From a virus: DNA of 30,629 bases. This document shows, piece after piece, positions 1 to 7,843 of this stretch. A model generated the notes under the pieces. The model was not told the DNA's origin. It ran no database searches and saw only the letters and a program-made list of their open reading frames with translations. How positions within the stretch are numbered: position 1 is the first letter of the stretch; every line of letters begins with the position of its first letter. The stretch is taken from positions 1 to 30,629 of IMG/VR virus record IMGVR_UViG_3300027969_000300; one strand, 5' to 3'. The position numbers and the translations under genes are program-made.

Positions 1-137
1 CTGGCTCTACAGATGGCTCTAACGTCTTCCCTGATGGTCCAGATATTGTAACTATCACTGTACGTAACCTCAGCGCAGCAAACGTAACTACATCAACTGT
101 TAACGGACGTCTATCCTGGACTGAAGCACAAGCATAA
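1..137 (+). CDS. C-terminal end of an unidentified, probably structural protein (partial)
   Basis: An open frame enters from the left edge and ends at TAA 135-137, giving about 44 visible residues. The composition, rich in Thr, Ser, Val and Asn with alternating hydrophobic residues, looks like a beta-sandwich (Ig-like) terminal domain of a virion protein. The stop is embedded in the AAGGAGG ribosome-binding site of the next gene, so both are probably on one transcript. Too little is visible to name it; position before the fibre genes suggests a structural protein. Confidence 0.6.
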   Translation, partial: GSTDGSNVFPDGPDIVTITVRNLSAANVTTSTVNGRLSWTEAQA

Positions 138-149
138 GGAGGCCTCACG

Positions 150-1922
150 GTGGCTTTAAATAAGCTAAACCATATATACGGTGAGCCTCTTGTTGTAAGT
201 TCGCTTAACGTACTTGGCAGCACTGTCCTTGACAGTACCCTTACTGTTCTAGGAGAGTCTACCTTTGCATCTGCATCTATTGGTGCGGTCACAAATACTC
301 AAATACAGTACCTAGCAGGCCTTACAAGCGACGTTCAGACCCAACTTAATGGGAAAGTTACAGCTGCCCAAGTTGCAACGCTCTACGCCCCTTTAACAGG
401 CGCTACGTTTACCGGTGCGATCTCTGCTACCGACCTAACTCTTACTAACGACTTAACCGTAGCTAATGGTGGAACCGGTTTAAGCGCAACCACTAAAGGT
501 GGAATCTTTGTAGGTAACTCTACAACCTCCTTCACTAACGTCACTGTTGGAACTGACGGCTACTTGCTTACTGCAGACAGTGCTCAAGCAACAGGTCTTA
601 AGTGGGCAGCAGCTCCTGTAAGCCTTCCAAGCCAAACATCTAACTCAGGCAAGTACTTAACCACTGATGGAACGTCTGCGTCTTGGGTCACACTAAACGC
701 CCTACCTACTCAGACTGGTAACTCGGGTAAGTTCTTAACCACAGATGCAACAACTGCTTCTTGGGCAACTCTTACAGCATCTAACCTAACTGGTGGAACT
801 CTTTCATCTACCATCTTAGGTAACTCTACTGTTTACATTGGTACTACAGCTGTAGCCCTTAACCGTACAACAGCAAACCTTGGCCTTACTGGTATATCAA
901 GCGTAGCATTTCCAGGATCAACCTCTGGTACAACAACTGTTCAGGCATCTGCAGCAGCGGGTACAACCACATTTACTCTTCCAGCAACTACAGGTACTGC
1001 GGCTCTCCAGGGAGACACTCACTATGTAGGAACTACTGCGGTTGCTCTTAACCGTGCTTCTGCTAACCAATCTCTGACAGGTATCTCAAGCGTTGCTCTT
1101 CCCGGATCTACTTCCGGAACTATTACTTTACAGCCCGCAGCAACTGCAGGTACCAACACTATTACTCTTCCAGCTGCTACTGGAACGGTTGATTTACAGG
1201 GCAATACCTTCTATGTAGGTACAACAGCTATTGCTAATAACCGTGCCTCAGCATCTCAGACACTTACTGGCGTGAGCATTGATGGTAACGCAGCTACTGC
1301 TACCTCTGTAACTAACGGCCTTACTACCTCTAATTACAGCTCTTATGCCGTACCACTATCTGGTGGAATTATGAGCGGTACTTTAACTATTGGAAATGTT
1401 GGAGACCAGATTCACCTTCACCCAGTAGCTAATGGAACTTCAGGAAAAACAACTCTTCTTAGAAATGATGGTTCTGACTTCTACATCCTTCTTGCTGATT
1501 CAAACACTACTCCAGCGTCTGCATCTTGGAATGCCTTGCGCCCGTTATTCATCAATACAACTACAGGAGTATTAAACTCAGTTAACAGCCAGAACTTTAG
1601 CGGAACAACTACTGTCCAAGGAACACTTGTTATTAACTCTGATGCTCGCTTAAAGGAGAACTTAACTCCTCTTACAAACGCCCTTGATAAGGTTAAAGCA
1701 CTTACTGGTTATAACTACAACCGTATTGGTTCTGAAAAACTTGAGATGGGAGTTGTTGCTCAAGAGGTGCAGGTTATTGCGCCAGAATTAATTATAGAGA
1801 ATGAAGAAGGAACGCTTGCTGTAGCCTACGCAAATATGGTAGCATTGCTTATTGAGGCAATTAAAGAACAATCTATTCAGATCGCTTCTCTTGAGGAGCA
1901 AGTAAAAGAACTTAGGGGCTAA
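150..1922 (+). CDS. Tail fibre with C-terminal S74 intramolecular chaperone domain
   Basis: The start is GTG, preceded by AAGGAGG at 136-142. The 590-residue protein has a fibre-like N-terminal half rich in Thr, Ser, Ala and Gly. Two 26-residue repeats begin near residues 159 and 185, and repeats of exactly 63 residues begin at 229, 292 and 355. Residues from about 497 to the end match the S74 (endosialidase-type) chaperone: it opens with Ser497-Asp498 in SDARLKEN, contains the GVVAQEVQ segment, and ends in a coiled coil. In this family the domain trimerises the fibre and then cuts itself off just before that Ser. Likely role: receptor-binding fibre or its distal part. Confidence 0.88.
   Translation: MALNKLNHIYGEPLVVSSLNVLGSTVLDSTLTVLGESTFASASIGAVTNTQIQYLAGLTSDVQTQLNGKVTAAQVATLYAPLTGATFTGAISATDLTLTNDLTVANGGTGLSATTKGGIFVGNSTTSFTNVTVGTDGYLLTADSAQATGLKWAAAPVSLPSQTSNSGKYLTTDGTSASWVTLNALPTQTGNSGKFLTTDATTASWATLTASNLTGGTLSSTILGNSTVYIGTTAVALNRTTANLGLTGISSVAFPGSTSGTTTVQASAAAGTTTFTLPATTGTAALQGDTHYVGTTAVALNRASANQSLTGISSVALPGSTSGTITLQPAATAGTNTITLPAATGTVDLQGNTFYVGTTAIANNRASASQTLTGVSIDGNAATATSVTNGLTTSNYSSYAVPLSGGIMSGTLTIGNVGDQIHLHPVANGTSGKTTLLRNDGSDFYILLADSNTTPASASWNALRPLFINTTTGVLNSVNSQNFSGTTTVQGTLVINSDARLKENLTPLTNALDKVKALTGYNYNRIGSEKLEMGVVAQEVQVIAPELIIENEEGTLAVAYANMVALLIEAIKEQSIQIASLEEQVKELRG
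624..779 (+). repeat. Two tandem 78-bp in-frame repeats in the S74 fibre gene
   Basis: Copies begin at 624 and 702 and encode 26-residue units of the form LP-Q-T-NSGK-LTTD-T-ASW. This motif is common in phage fibre shafts. The copies differ at several positions, so the duplication is not recent. Confidence 0.75.
834..1275 (+). repeat. 189-bp in-frame repeats in the S74 fibre gene
   Basis: Units start at 834, 1023 and 1212, each beginning with codons for Y-V/I-GTTA. The spacing is exactly 189 bp (63 residues). The first two units are complete, with a conserved PGSTSGT segment; the third is cut short after about 20 residues. This is a duplicated beta-structured shaft module. Confidence 0.85.
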
Positions 1923-1924
1923 CA

Positions 1925-2353
1925 ATGGCGACTACTATTTCGGGCACAACTGTTACTTTTACTGACGGCTCTACTTGGGGTGGGGCTAATGGCGCACTAA
2001 CTCCAGATGGCAATACTTCTAGAACATCTTTAGACCACAACATTGGACACATTATATTAGCTAACTGTATTTTTAATGCCAATACCGTGGGGTTTGAATC
2101 TGGAGGCCTTACGTTTTGGGCATTAAATATGCCTAACTCTTACTATCACATATATGCTGGAGTTATTAATCTTGCACCTAATGTAAATACAGCTTTTGAT
2201 GCTACTGATTCTAGACACGGCTCTCAGTCTTATTTTGCTAGGGGGTCTGGAGGAAGTACTTTAAGTGGTACTTGGAAAGCTAGAGGGCAAGCTTGCGGTG
2301 CAGGCATTAATCAAACAAATGGTTACTTTGTTTTAATGGAGCGTGTTGCATAA
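1925..2353 (+). CDS. Small adhesin-like protein, paralog 1 of 3
   Basis: A 142-residue protein with no family I can name confidently. It opens with an ISGTTVTFTDGST beta-rich start and ends with LSGTWKARG followed by a terminal ERVA. The two genes that follow have the same beginning and the same GTW/GVW-R-SG to RVA/RIA ending, so the three are diverged tandem paralogs. This ending is typical of small distal fibre or collar proteins of environmental phages. It starts 3 nt after the S74 fibre and ends in a TAATG overlap with paralog 2. Likely an alternative or accessory receptor-binding tip; function inferred from context. Confidence 0.7.
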   Translation: MATTISGTTVTFTDGSTWGGANGALTPDGNTSRTSLDHNIGHIILANCIFNANTVGFESGGLTFWALNMPNSYYHIYAGVINLAPNVNTAFDATDSRHGSQSYFARGSGGSTLSGTWKARGQACGAGINQTNGYFVLMERVA

Positions 2354-2790
2354 TGGCGTTTACTTTATCTGGAACAACCTTAACCGCAAATAGTGGGAAC
2401 GCATATACTTCACAACCTACAGCAGCAGCTATTGGTGGAAATTATTCAATCGGTTATGCGGTTGGGGCTTTTGTGATGTCTATTCAGGTAAACCCAAAGA
2501 CCCCGCAATCTTATGTAAATGACGCTGTGGCAGTAAATGGAACTGCCGGATACTTGGTTCCTTGGCCTACTTGGTACTGGAACTATGTTCAAGGGGGTGG
2601 ACCTTACACAGGTGCGGCAAATCAAGCTGTTACTGGTTTTATCACATCTGTTTCTTCTGTTGTAAACTTTCCCGCATCAAACACTAACTACACAGCTATA
2701 CCTGGTGTGTGGAGAGCTTCTGGTTGGTGTGGAGATGCGGATTATATTGATGAGCAGTACTTTTATCAGGTGTTTAGGAGAGTCGCATGA
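2353..2790 (+). CDS. Small adhesin-like protein, paralog 2 of 3
   Basis: A 145-residue protein with the same layout as its neighbours: an LSGTTLTANSG start, a variable aromatic-rich middle (WPTWYWNY) and the closing PGVWRASGW to FRRVA segment. It overlaps paralog 1 by one base (TAATG) and paralog 3 by four (ATGA), so translation is probably coupled. The middle third is the least conserved of the three, as expected if it forms the ligand-binding surface. Function is inferred from context only. Confidence 0.7.
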   Translation: MAFTLSGTTLTANSGNAYTSQPTAAAIGGNYSIGYAVGAFVMSIQVNPKTPQSYVNDAVAVNGTAGYLVPWPTWYWNYVQGGGPYTGAANQAVTGFITSVSSVVNFPASNTNYTAIPGVWRASGWCGDADYIDEQYFYQVFRRVA

Positions 2791-3170
2791 CTATGACCGT
2801 AGATGGTAACTTTATTACCTACAATGATGGAACTAAGCAGCAATCAGCAAACTTTAGAGTACTAGATGGTAACACCGCTCATAACGCTACCAATTACGCA
2901 ATTGGTACGTACCTACTTATAGACACCAAACACTATAACGGTAGGACCAGCCCTATTCCTCTAGATGGTTGGGGAAGGTATTACACTGGGCCGTCCCTGT
3001 ATGGGTCTCCTGCAAATCAGGGTTCAGGAGCAATTGCTGTTTTTAATAATGCTATGGGTTTTCTTCAAGCTTGTGCTGCATCGGGGGCTTCTGGAGGAAC
3101 AACTTTATCAGGCACATGGGTTTCAAGAGGCTCTGGGCAATCTCAGGCTTTTGTCGTACGAATAGCATAG
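2787..3170 (+). CDS. Small adhesin-like protein, paralog 3 of 3
   Basis: A 127-residue protein, the shortest of the set. It has the VDGNFITYNDGT start and the TTLSGTWVSRGSGQ to VVRIA ending. AGGAGA at 2776-2781 lies upstream. ATG at 2787 overlaps the preceding stop; a second ATG at 2793 is also possible. The shared N- and C-terminal segments with variable centres suggest three versions of one adhesin. Confidence 0.68.
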   Translation: MTMTVDGNFITYNDGTKQQSANFRVLDGNTAHNATNYAIGTYLLIDTKHYNGRTSPIPLDGWGRYYTGPSLYGSPANQGSGAIAVFNNAMGFLQACAASGASGGTTLSGTWVSRGSGQSQAFVVRIA

Positions 3171-3179
3171 GAGAATAAA

Positions 3180-3611
3180 ATGGAAAACAATCCACTAAGT
3201 AATGTAAGAGATGTAAAGCGTTTAGCAGAAGGCTCAGACCAGCGCTTTCAGTGCATCGTAGATTTAACGATGAACGGTGTTACAGAGGCAGTTGGTTACA
3301 TCGCTGATAAAGACGATGTAGCTGAAACAGGTCAATGGGTCTACGCACAGATTATGAGCGGTGAAGCTGGGGAGATTGCAGAGTATGAACCACCTGCCCC
3401 TCCAACAGATGAGTACTTAGCTGAGATGGCACGTAATGAGCGAGGCTCTAGACTGCGTTACCTAGATACAATCTTAACTAATCCACTTCGTTGGGCTGCG
3501 TATAGCGAGGAACAACAGACCGTTATTGCTAAGTACCGTCAAGATCTATTAGACGTACCTGCACAAGCAGGTTTTCCTCAGGAGATTAACTGGCCAGTAA
3601 GCCCGGTTTAA
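3180..3611 (+). CDS. Tail fibre assembly chaperone-like protein
   Basis: A 143-residue soluble protein preceded by AGGAGA at 3169-3174. The C-terminal part has the layout of tail-fibre-assembly proteins: an ARNERGSRLRYLD helix, then WAAYSEEQQ, a YRQDLLDVPAQAGFP segment and a WPV ending. These proteins help fold or attach fibres and are usually encoded right after the fibre gene, as here. The N-terminal half is less familiar. Family assignment is good; which fibre it serves is inferred from position. Confidence 0.75.
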   Translation: MENNPLSNVRDVKRLAEGSDQRFQCIVDLTMNGVTEAVGYIADKDDVAETGQWVYAQIMSGEAGEIAEYEPPAPPTDEYLAEMARNERGSRLRYLDTILTNPLRWAAYSEEQQTVIAKYRQDLLDVPAQAGFPQEINWPVSPV

Positions 3612-3612
3612 A

Positions 3613-4452
3613 ATGGCTTTCTATTCTTTTACCTACACAGTAAACAGTGTAAAGGGAAACCCTGAGCGTGAACAACATGCTCAAAAAATACATGACTATA
3701 TGGGTAAAGTCACCACTCCTTTAGGAACTCCCACTATCTCTCTTACTAATAAGAAAGAATGTTGGGAGTGGCTAGAGGCAAACCCAGACTTCAATATAGA
3801 TCTTGTAGGGTACAACCCTGGGCACTACTCTAAGTCTCAAGTTATTAGAAAGTTTTCTAAAAGAGATGGTTGGAAGTATGGGGAGATTGGCGTTTGGGCT
3901 AGTAACTTTCTTGCCTGGAAAGCATTTGTAAACTCCCCACAGGATTGTCTTATTCTATTTGAGGATGATCTTATTATACAAGATGACTTTATGCACACCC
4001 TGCACACCTACATGGATGAGCTCCCTGAGGATTGGGAGATATTCTACTTTTTTGTAGACCCATCAACACACGTATTCTACAAACCAAATGAGCATCACAT
4101 TAATAAGGACCACGTCTGTACGGTGTACCAGGATTGGTCTAATGCCTGCTATGTGATAAACAAGAAGGCGGCATCCAAACTATACTCAGAGATCCAGGTT
4201 AACCCTATTGGCTTGCCAGTTGATTGGCACATCCTAAAACGATTAGATGTCTTTAACGTATACACTGTTTTACCAACAGCCTATATTCCTTGCAGCCTTG
4301 TACCACAAATTAAATCCAGCTTTCAAAGCTCACAGAAAAGGTGGGATTTAAGCGGGCCTTACGGTGAGTGGGGTGTGGATGACAAAGGAATACCATACAG
4401 TCCTTTAGCATACGTTAACTTGTTAGAGAAAGAGTATGAAAAACATGACTGA
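3613..4452 (+). CDS. GT25-like glycosyltransferase, copy 1
   Basis: A 279-residue protein. The GEIGVWASNFLAWKAF segment, followed by LILFEDDL with the acidic Glu117-Asp118-Asp119, is the signature of glycosyltransferase family 25, where these residues bind the metal and nucleotide sugar. A later DWSNACYVINKKAASKL segment is also family-like. It lies between a fibre chaperone and another fibre gene and has a close paralog immediately downstream. It may glycosylate a virion protein or alter host surface sugars; the target cannot be read from the sequence. Confidence 0.75.
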   Translation: MAFYSFTYTVNSVKGNPEREQHAQKIHDYMGKVTTPLGTPTISLTNKKECWEWLEANPDFNIDLVGYNPGHYSKSQVIRKFSKRDGWKYGEIGVWASNFLAWKAFVNSPQDCLILFEDDLIIQDDFMHTLHTYMDELPEDWEIFYFFVDPSTHVFYKPNEHHINKDHVCTVYQDWSNACYVINKKAASKLYSEIQVNPIGLPVDWHILKRLDVFNVYTVLPTAYIPCSLVPQIKSSFQSSQKRWDLSGPYGEWGVDDKGIPYSPLAYVNLLEKEYEKHD

Positions 4453-5209
4453 CATCTTATATAAAGTTTTTCACTCAGACAAGGACACTGATAGAGAACA
4501 CCTGTGGCATAGTGCTAACCATATCTTACAGTTTATTGGAAAAGAACTTGATACCCCTACAGTTTTAATATCTGGCCCTAGGGCTCTTAAAAAGTTTTTA
4601 AATGAGAACCCCGATTTTAACGTAGATCTTAAAGGCTACGACCCACGTAAATACATGGATTCTAGATCTCAGTTTGTAGGAGCTATCTGCAGAGTGGGTT
4701 GGAGATATGGGGAGCTGGGCGTGTGGGCTAGCAACTGGCTTGCTTGGAAAAACTTTTTAAACACAGATGCTGACTACCTGATCCTTGCTGAAGACGACAT
4801 AGTTTTAATAGATGAGTGTAAAATGTTACTGGATCTATATGTAGAGCATCTGCCTGAGGGTTGGGATCAGTTTCATCTATGGGCTCCTACAGGAGACCTA
4901 TCTCTATATGACCCAAACAAGCACGGTATAGGTAATATGTATGTGGCTAAGGCATATCAAAACTGGTCTAACACTGGATATATGTTGAGCCGTAGCGGGG
5001 CACAAAAGCTTTTAGATGATGTTAAAAAAAGAGGTATCAAACTACCTTTAGATTGGCTTTGGTTTCAGGAGTCAGCCGAGTTTGATTTTAACTGCTACAC
5101 CATAACCCCACAAAGTACCCACCTATGTTATAACAGCGAAGAGGTTGGGTCCACCTTTCAATGGCAAATGAGGCGGGAAGACCTGACAAACTACGACTCT
5201 CACCTGTAA
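4436..5209 (+). CDS. GT25-like glycosyltransferase, copy 2
   Basis: A 257-residue paralog of the preceding gene, overlapping its end by 17 nt. ATG 4445 is an alternative start in the same frame. It keeps GELGVWASNWLAWKNF, LILAEDDI (Glu119-Asp120-Asp121 counted from ATG 4436) and NWSNTGYMLSRSGAQKL. Both copies also share an NPDFN-DL-GYDP/GYNP segment near residue 60. Divergence across the protein shows an old duplication, so the two may have different acceptors or sugars. Both acidic motifs are intact, so neither copy looks dead. Confidence 0.75.
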   Translation: MKNMTDILYKVFHSDKDTDREHLWHSANHILQFIGKELDTPTVLISGPRALKKFLNENPDFNVDLKGYDPRKYMDSRSQFVGAICRVGWRYGELGVWASNWLAWKNFLNTDADYLILAEDDIVLIDECKMLLDLYVEHLPEGWDQFHLWAPTGDLSLYDPNKHGIGNMYVAKAYQNWSNTGYMLSRSGAQKLLDDVKKRGIKLPLDWLWFQESAEFDFNCYTITPQSTHLCYNSEEVGSTFQWQMRREDLTNYDSHL

Positions 5210-5245
5210 GCTTAGCTAGGTATCCAGAGGCAATACACTAATTTT

Positions 5246-5256
5246 TATAGTATAGT
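5246..5256 (+). promoter_or_regulatory. Possible -10-like element before the repeat fibre gene
   Basis: The 72-nt gap after the glycosyltransferases contains two overlapping TATAGT hexamers at 5246-5251 and 5251-5256. They lie about 30 nt before the ATG, followed by AAGGAG. No good -35 hexamer is present at the normal spacing. It may be a weak or phage-specific promoter, or simply AT-rich spacer. Confidence 0.25.
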
Positions 5257-5281
5257 AAGACCCTAATCTTAAGGAGCACAC

Positions 5282-6574
5282 ATGCCAGCAGACTATCCCG
5301 GTTTAGTTCACTCATTTAGCCCTCGACAGGATCTGGTTGATACTGTTATTGCTGATAACGTAAACGCCCTACAGCTTGAGGTAGCAGCTGTTCAAACAGT
5401 TCTAGGTAGCTCAGCAAATAGCACCAACCCACTGATCTCTACCTTCTCAGGTACATGGAGCTCAGCAACATCCTCTTGGGGCACTGTGGGTGCTCGCCTT
5501 CTTAATATTGAAGCTGGTCTTGTTAACGGCGTTCCTAACGTACCTTACGTATTAAATACGGGTGGAAGCACTATTACCACCACCTCTAATAAAGCTATTG
5601 TGCTTCAAGCAGGATCAGGAAGCTTAAACCTTCTTGAATCGTATTCATCTGGAGCAGTATTAGGGTTTAACTTAAACTCTTCAGGTATCCCTAAAGTAGG
5701 AACTAACAATGTTCTGTATGTAGGTAGTACAGAGTACATCGCTTTAACTACTGCAGACACAAGTTCATCTGCATCGGCAGCAGCAAAGATCCCACTATCT
5801 ACCGTAACAACAGCCGGTGATTTAATTGTAGGTACTGGAAACGCTACCGTTGGTCGTTTAGGTATTGGCTCTTCTGGTCAGGCTTTGATTATGAGCGGTA
5901 CCTCGGTTGTATGGGGCGCACCTGTAGATGCTACTAAAATTCCTTTATCTACAGTTACTACAGCCGGAGATTTACTACTTGGTACTGGAGCTTCTACTGT
6001 TGGTCGTTTAGGTATCGGTACTAGCAGTCACATACTTACCTCTAATGGGACAACAGCTACGTGGGCAGCACCTGCTGTAACCGCAGCTCAACTTACCACA
6101 ACTAACACAGCTGTAGCGACAGCTCAAGCAGCGGCAGATGCAAAGATTCCATTATCTACAGTTACCACTGCTGGAGATTTAATCCTTGGTACTGGAGCTT
6201 CTACAGTTAGTCGTTTAGGTCGTGGAACAACTGGTCAGGCTTTAGTTATGAGTGGGACATCCGTTGTATGGGCTGCTCCAGTAGATGCTACTAAAATTCC
6301 TCTTTCAACGGTAACCACAGCTGGTGATTTAATTGTGGGAACTGGAAGCTCTACAGTAGGTCGTATTGGTATTGGATCTAACGGCCAGATACTAACAAGT
6401 AACGGAACTACCGCTGCTTGGGCAACACTGTCGACACCATATGTAAATCAAACAAACGGCACAGTAACAACAGCTGCAACCTCCTCAGCTGTAGTTCGTA
6501 ATATTCACACATCTACTTCTACTCCAGTATCCGGTAACGGTATAGATGGAGACGTCTGGCTTGTGTATACATAA
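5282..6574 (+). CDS. Tail fibre protein with A-B-A-B internal repeats
   Basis: A 430-residue protein with AAGGAG upstream. The first 45 residues (opening MPADYPGLVHSF, with a helical NVNALQLEVAAVQTVLGS stretch) are a common N-terminal attachment segment in phage fibres. Four units beginning KIPLSTVTTAGDL start at residues 169, 219, 288 and 338. Units 1 and 3 resemble each other, as do 2 and 4. A short Ala-rich coiled segment (TAVATAQAAADA) separates the pairs. It overlaps the next gene by TAATG. Likely a trimeric side fibre; receptor unknown. Confidence 0.78.
   Translation: MPADYPGLVHSFSPRQDLVDTVIADNVNALQLEVAAVQTVLGSSANSTNPLISTFSGTWSSATSSWGTVGARLLNIEAGLVNGVPNVPYVLNTGGSTITTTSNKAIVLQAGSGSLNLLESYSSGAVLGFNLNSSGIPKVGTNNVLYVGSTEYIALTTADTSSSASAAAKIPLSTVTTAGDLIVGTGNATVGRLGIGSSGQALIMSGTSVVWGAPVDATKIPLSTVTTAGDLLLGTGASTVGRLGIGTSSHILTSNGTTATWAAPAVTAAQLTTTNTAVATAQAAADAKIPLSTVTTAGDLILGTGASTVSRLGRGTTGQALVMSGTSVVWAAPVDATKIPLSTVTTAGDLIVGTGSSTVGRIGIGSNGQILTSNGTTAAWATLSTPYVNQTNGTVTTAATSSAVVRNIHTSTSTPVSGNGIDGDVWLVYT
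5786..6430 (+). repeat. Higher-order A-B-A-B coding repeat in fibre gene
   Basis: Repeat units start at 5786, 5936, 6143 and 6293. The spacings are 150, 207 and 150 bp, and pairs of units recur at 357 bp. This implies one early unit duplication followed by duplication of the pair. All spacings are multiples of three. Confidence 0.85.
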
Positions 6575-7581
6575 TGGCGGGCCGTGTTAAGGTAGCAGGT
6601 ACTTGGAGAGCAACACCTGCTGTATACACTAAGGTAGCTGGAAGCTGGCGCACAGTATCAAAAGGGTATATTAAAGTAGCCGGTACTTGGAGACTATGGT
6701 TTTTAGCCGCTATCACTGATTCATTTACTAGAAACACAAACGGTACAGGTACTTTAGGTAATACAGATACTGGAAACACTTGGAGTAACTTAAGAGGGTC
6801 TTGGTTTGCTAACGGTACCCAAGCAGCAGAAATTGCTACAGCTACGTCAGCTTATCCTCTTGCTGTAGTTGAACTGGGTTCATCAAATATGATTGTCTCA
6901 GCCAATATTACACAATCCACGGGTGTTGTTGTATGGGGCGTTGATGCTAATAACTGGTGGGCTGTAGTAAATACAAACTATAACTATAACTTTCAATACA
7001 CTGGTACCTGTACCTCTTGCAGCACCTGTTACTACTGCAGTAGTTATACTTGCGCCGGTGCCTGTGGTAACGCCGTAGCTGATACTAATAACTGCTGTAC
7101 AAATGTAACTATATATGTTTGCGACGGCTACTGCGCGGGTTATGACTCATATGGTAATTGTTATGATTGGCAATATAATTGTTATTACGAAACTTTTTGC
7201 GTTGGAGATACCTATCCATGTGGTAATGCCGTAGCAGATACAAATAACTGTGGTTGCTGCTCAACCGCGTACACATGCTGTAGTGATTATTCTTGCACTC
7301 AAACCGGCACAGCTACTCAATATCAAATTAAAGTTTTAAGGTCGGTTGCAGGAACAATAACAGAAATTAATGCTGCAAACCTATCTTCTGTGGCAACTAG
7401 CGTATCAGTTACTACCTCAGGCAATACTTTGAGCTATACGGCTTATAGCGCAGGTTCACCAATTGCCACATACTCTGCGGCGCAAACATCGCCTAACACT
7501 GGTACAAAGCCTGGTATTATTAAGGGACCTGCCACTCAAGGCTCAGATACAGTAGATAACTTTGCGGCATCACCAAACTAA
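6574..7581 (+). CDS. Adhesin-like minor tail protein with a cysteine-rich insert
   Basis: A 335-residue protein coupled to the fibre gene by TAATG. Residues 4-41 hold three copies of KVAG(T/S)WR, a short motif seen at the start of phage minor tail proteins. From about residue 48 a concanavalin/laminin-G-like beta-sandwich begins (SFTRN, WGVDANNWW). It is interrupted at residues 146-241 by a segment with 20 cysteines in 96 residues, then resumes (YQIKVLRSVAG to TVDNFAASPN). The fold assignment is by pattern only. Likely a receptor-binding tip; the insert probably projects from the sandwich and is stabilised by disulfides or metal. Confidence 0.72.
   Translation: MAGRVKVAGTWRATPAVYTKVAGSWRTVSKGYIKVAGTWRLWFLAAITDSFTRNTNGTGTLGNTDTGNTWSNLRGSWFANGTQAAEIATATSAYPLAVVELGSSNMIVSANITQSTGVVVWGVDANNWWAVVNTNYNYNFQYTGTCTSCSTCYYCSSYTCAGACGNAVADTNNCCTNVTIYVCDGYCAGYDSYGNCYDWQYNCYYETFCVGDTYPCGNAVADTNNCGCCSTAYTCCSDYSCTQTGTATQYQIKVLRSVAGTITEINAANLSSVATSVSVTTSGNTLSYTAYSAGSPIATYSAAQTSPNTGTKPGIIKGPATQGSDTVDNFAASPN
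7063..7254 (+). repeat. Duplicated CGNAVADTNNC segment inside the cysteine-rich insert
   Basis: The segment at 7063-7098 recurs at 7219-7254 with only third-position differences, encoding CGNAVADTNNC twice. The two copies sit near either end of the insert, consistent with two similar arms or an internal duplication. Confidence 0.75.
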
Positions 7582-7591
7582 GGAGCACAAT

Positions 7592-7840
7592 ATGAGCACA
7601 CCCTATGACCGTCCAGCTAGGCCTTGGGACCTGTATAATAAAAACCTGGGACGAGTAGATACTTTAGATGCCGAAGCGCGTCTTGCTATCTGCAAGGCAT
7701 GTCCATCTTTACTTCCTACGGGAAACTGTAAAGAGTGTGGCTGCTTTATGTCTCAAAAGGTAAAGTTACCAAACGCATCTTGCCCATTACATAAGTGGGA
7801 GTCAATACGAATTTCATATAAAGAAGAGATAGAGGAATAA
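7592..7840 (+). CDS. Small zinc-cluster protein
   Basis: An 82-residue protein. I start it at ATG 7592 because AAGGAG lies just upstream; the in-frame ATG at 7562 would overlap the previous gene and lacks a site. Cys34, Cys37, Cys46, Cys49, Cys51 and Cys64 form a CxxC-CxxCxC-CP pattern ending in CPLHKW. This resembles the small cysteine-cluster proteins found near structural genes of many environmental phages. Function is unknown; metal binding is likely. Confidence 0.72.
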   Translation: MSTPYDRPARPWDLYNKNLGRVDTLDAEARLAICKACPSLLPTGNCKECGCFMSQKVKLPNASCPLHKWESIRISYKEEIEE

Positions 7841-7843
7841 CAC

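Noticed and set aside
834-1275. CRISPR-like regular spacing
   Set aside because: The repeats are long, diverged, in frame and translated as a fibre shaft; there are no short constant repeats with unique spacers.
7562-7591. Earlier ATG for the small zinc-cluster protein
   Set aside because: No ribosome-binding site, overlap with the adhesin gene, and extra residues unlike the family; ATG 7592 follows AAGGAG.
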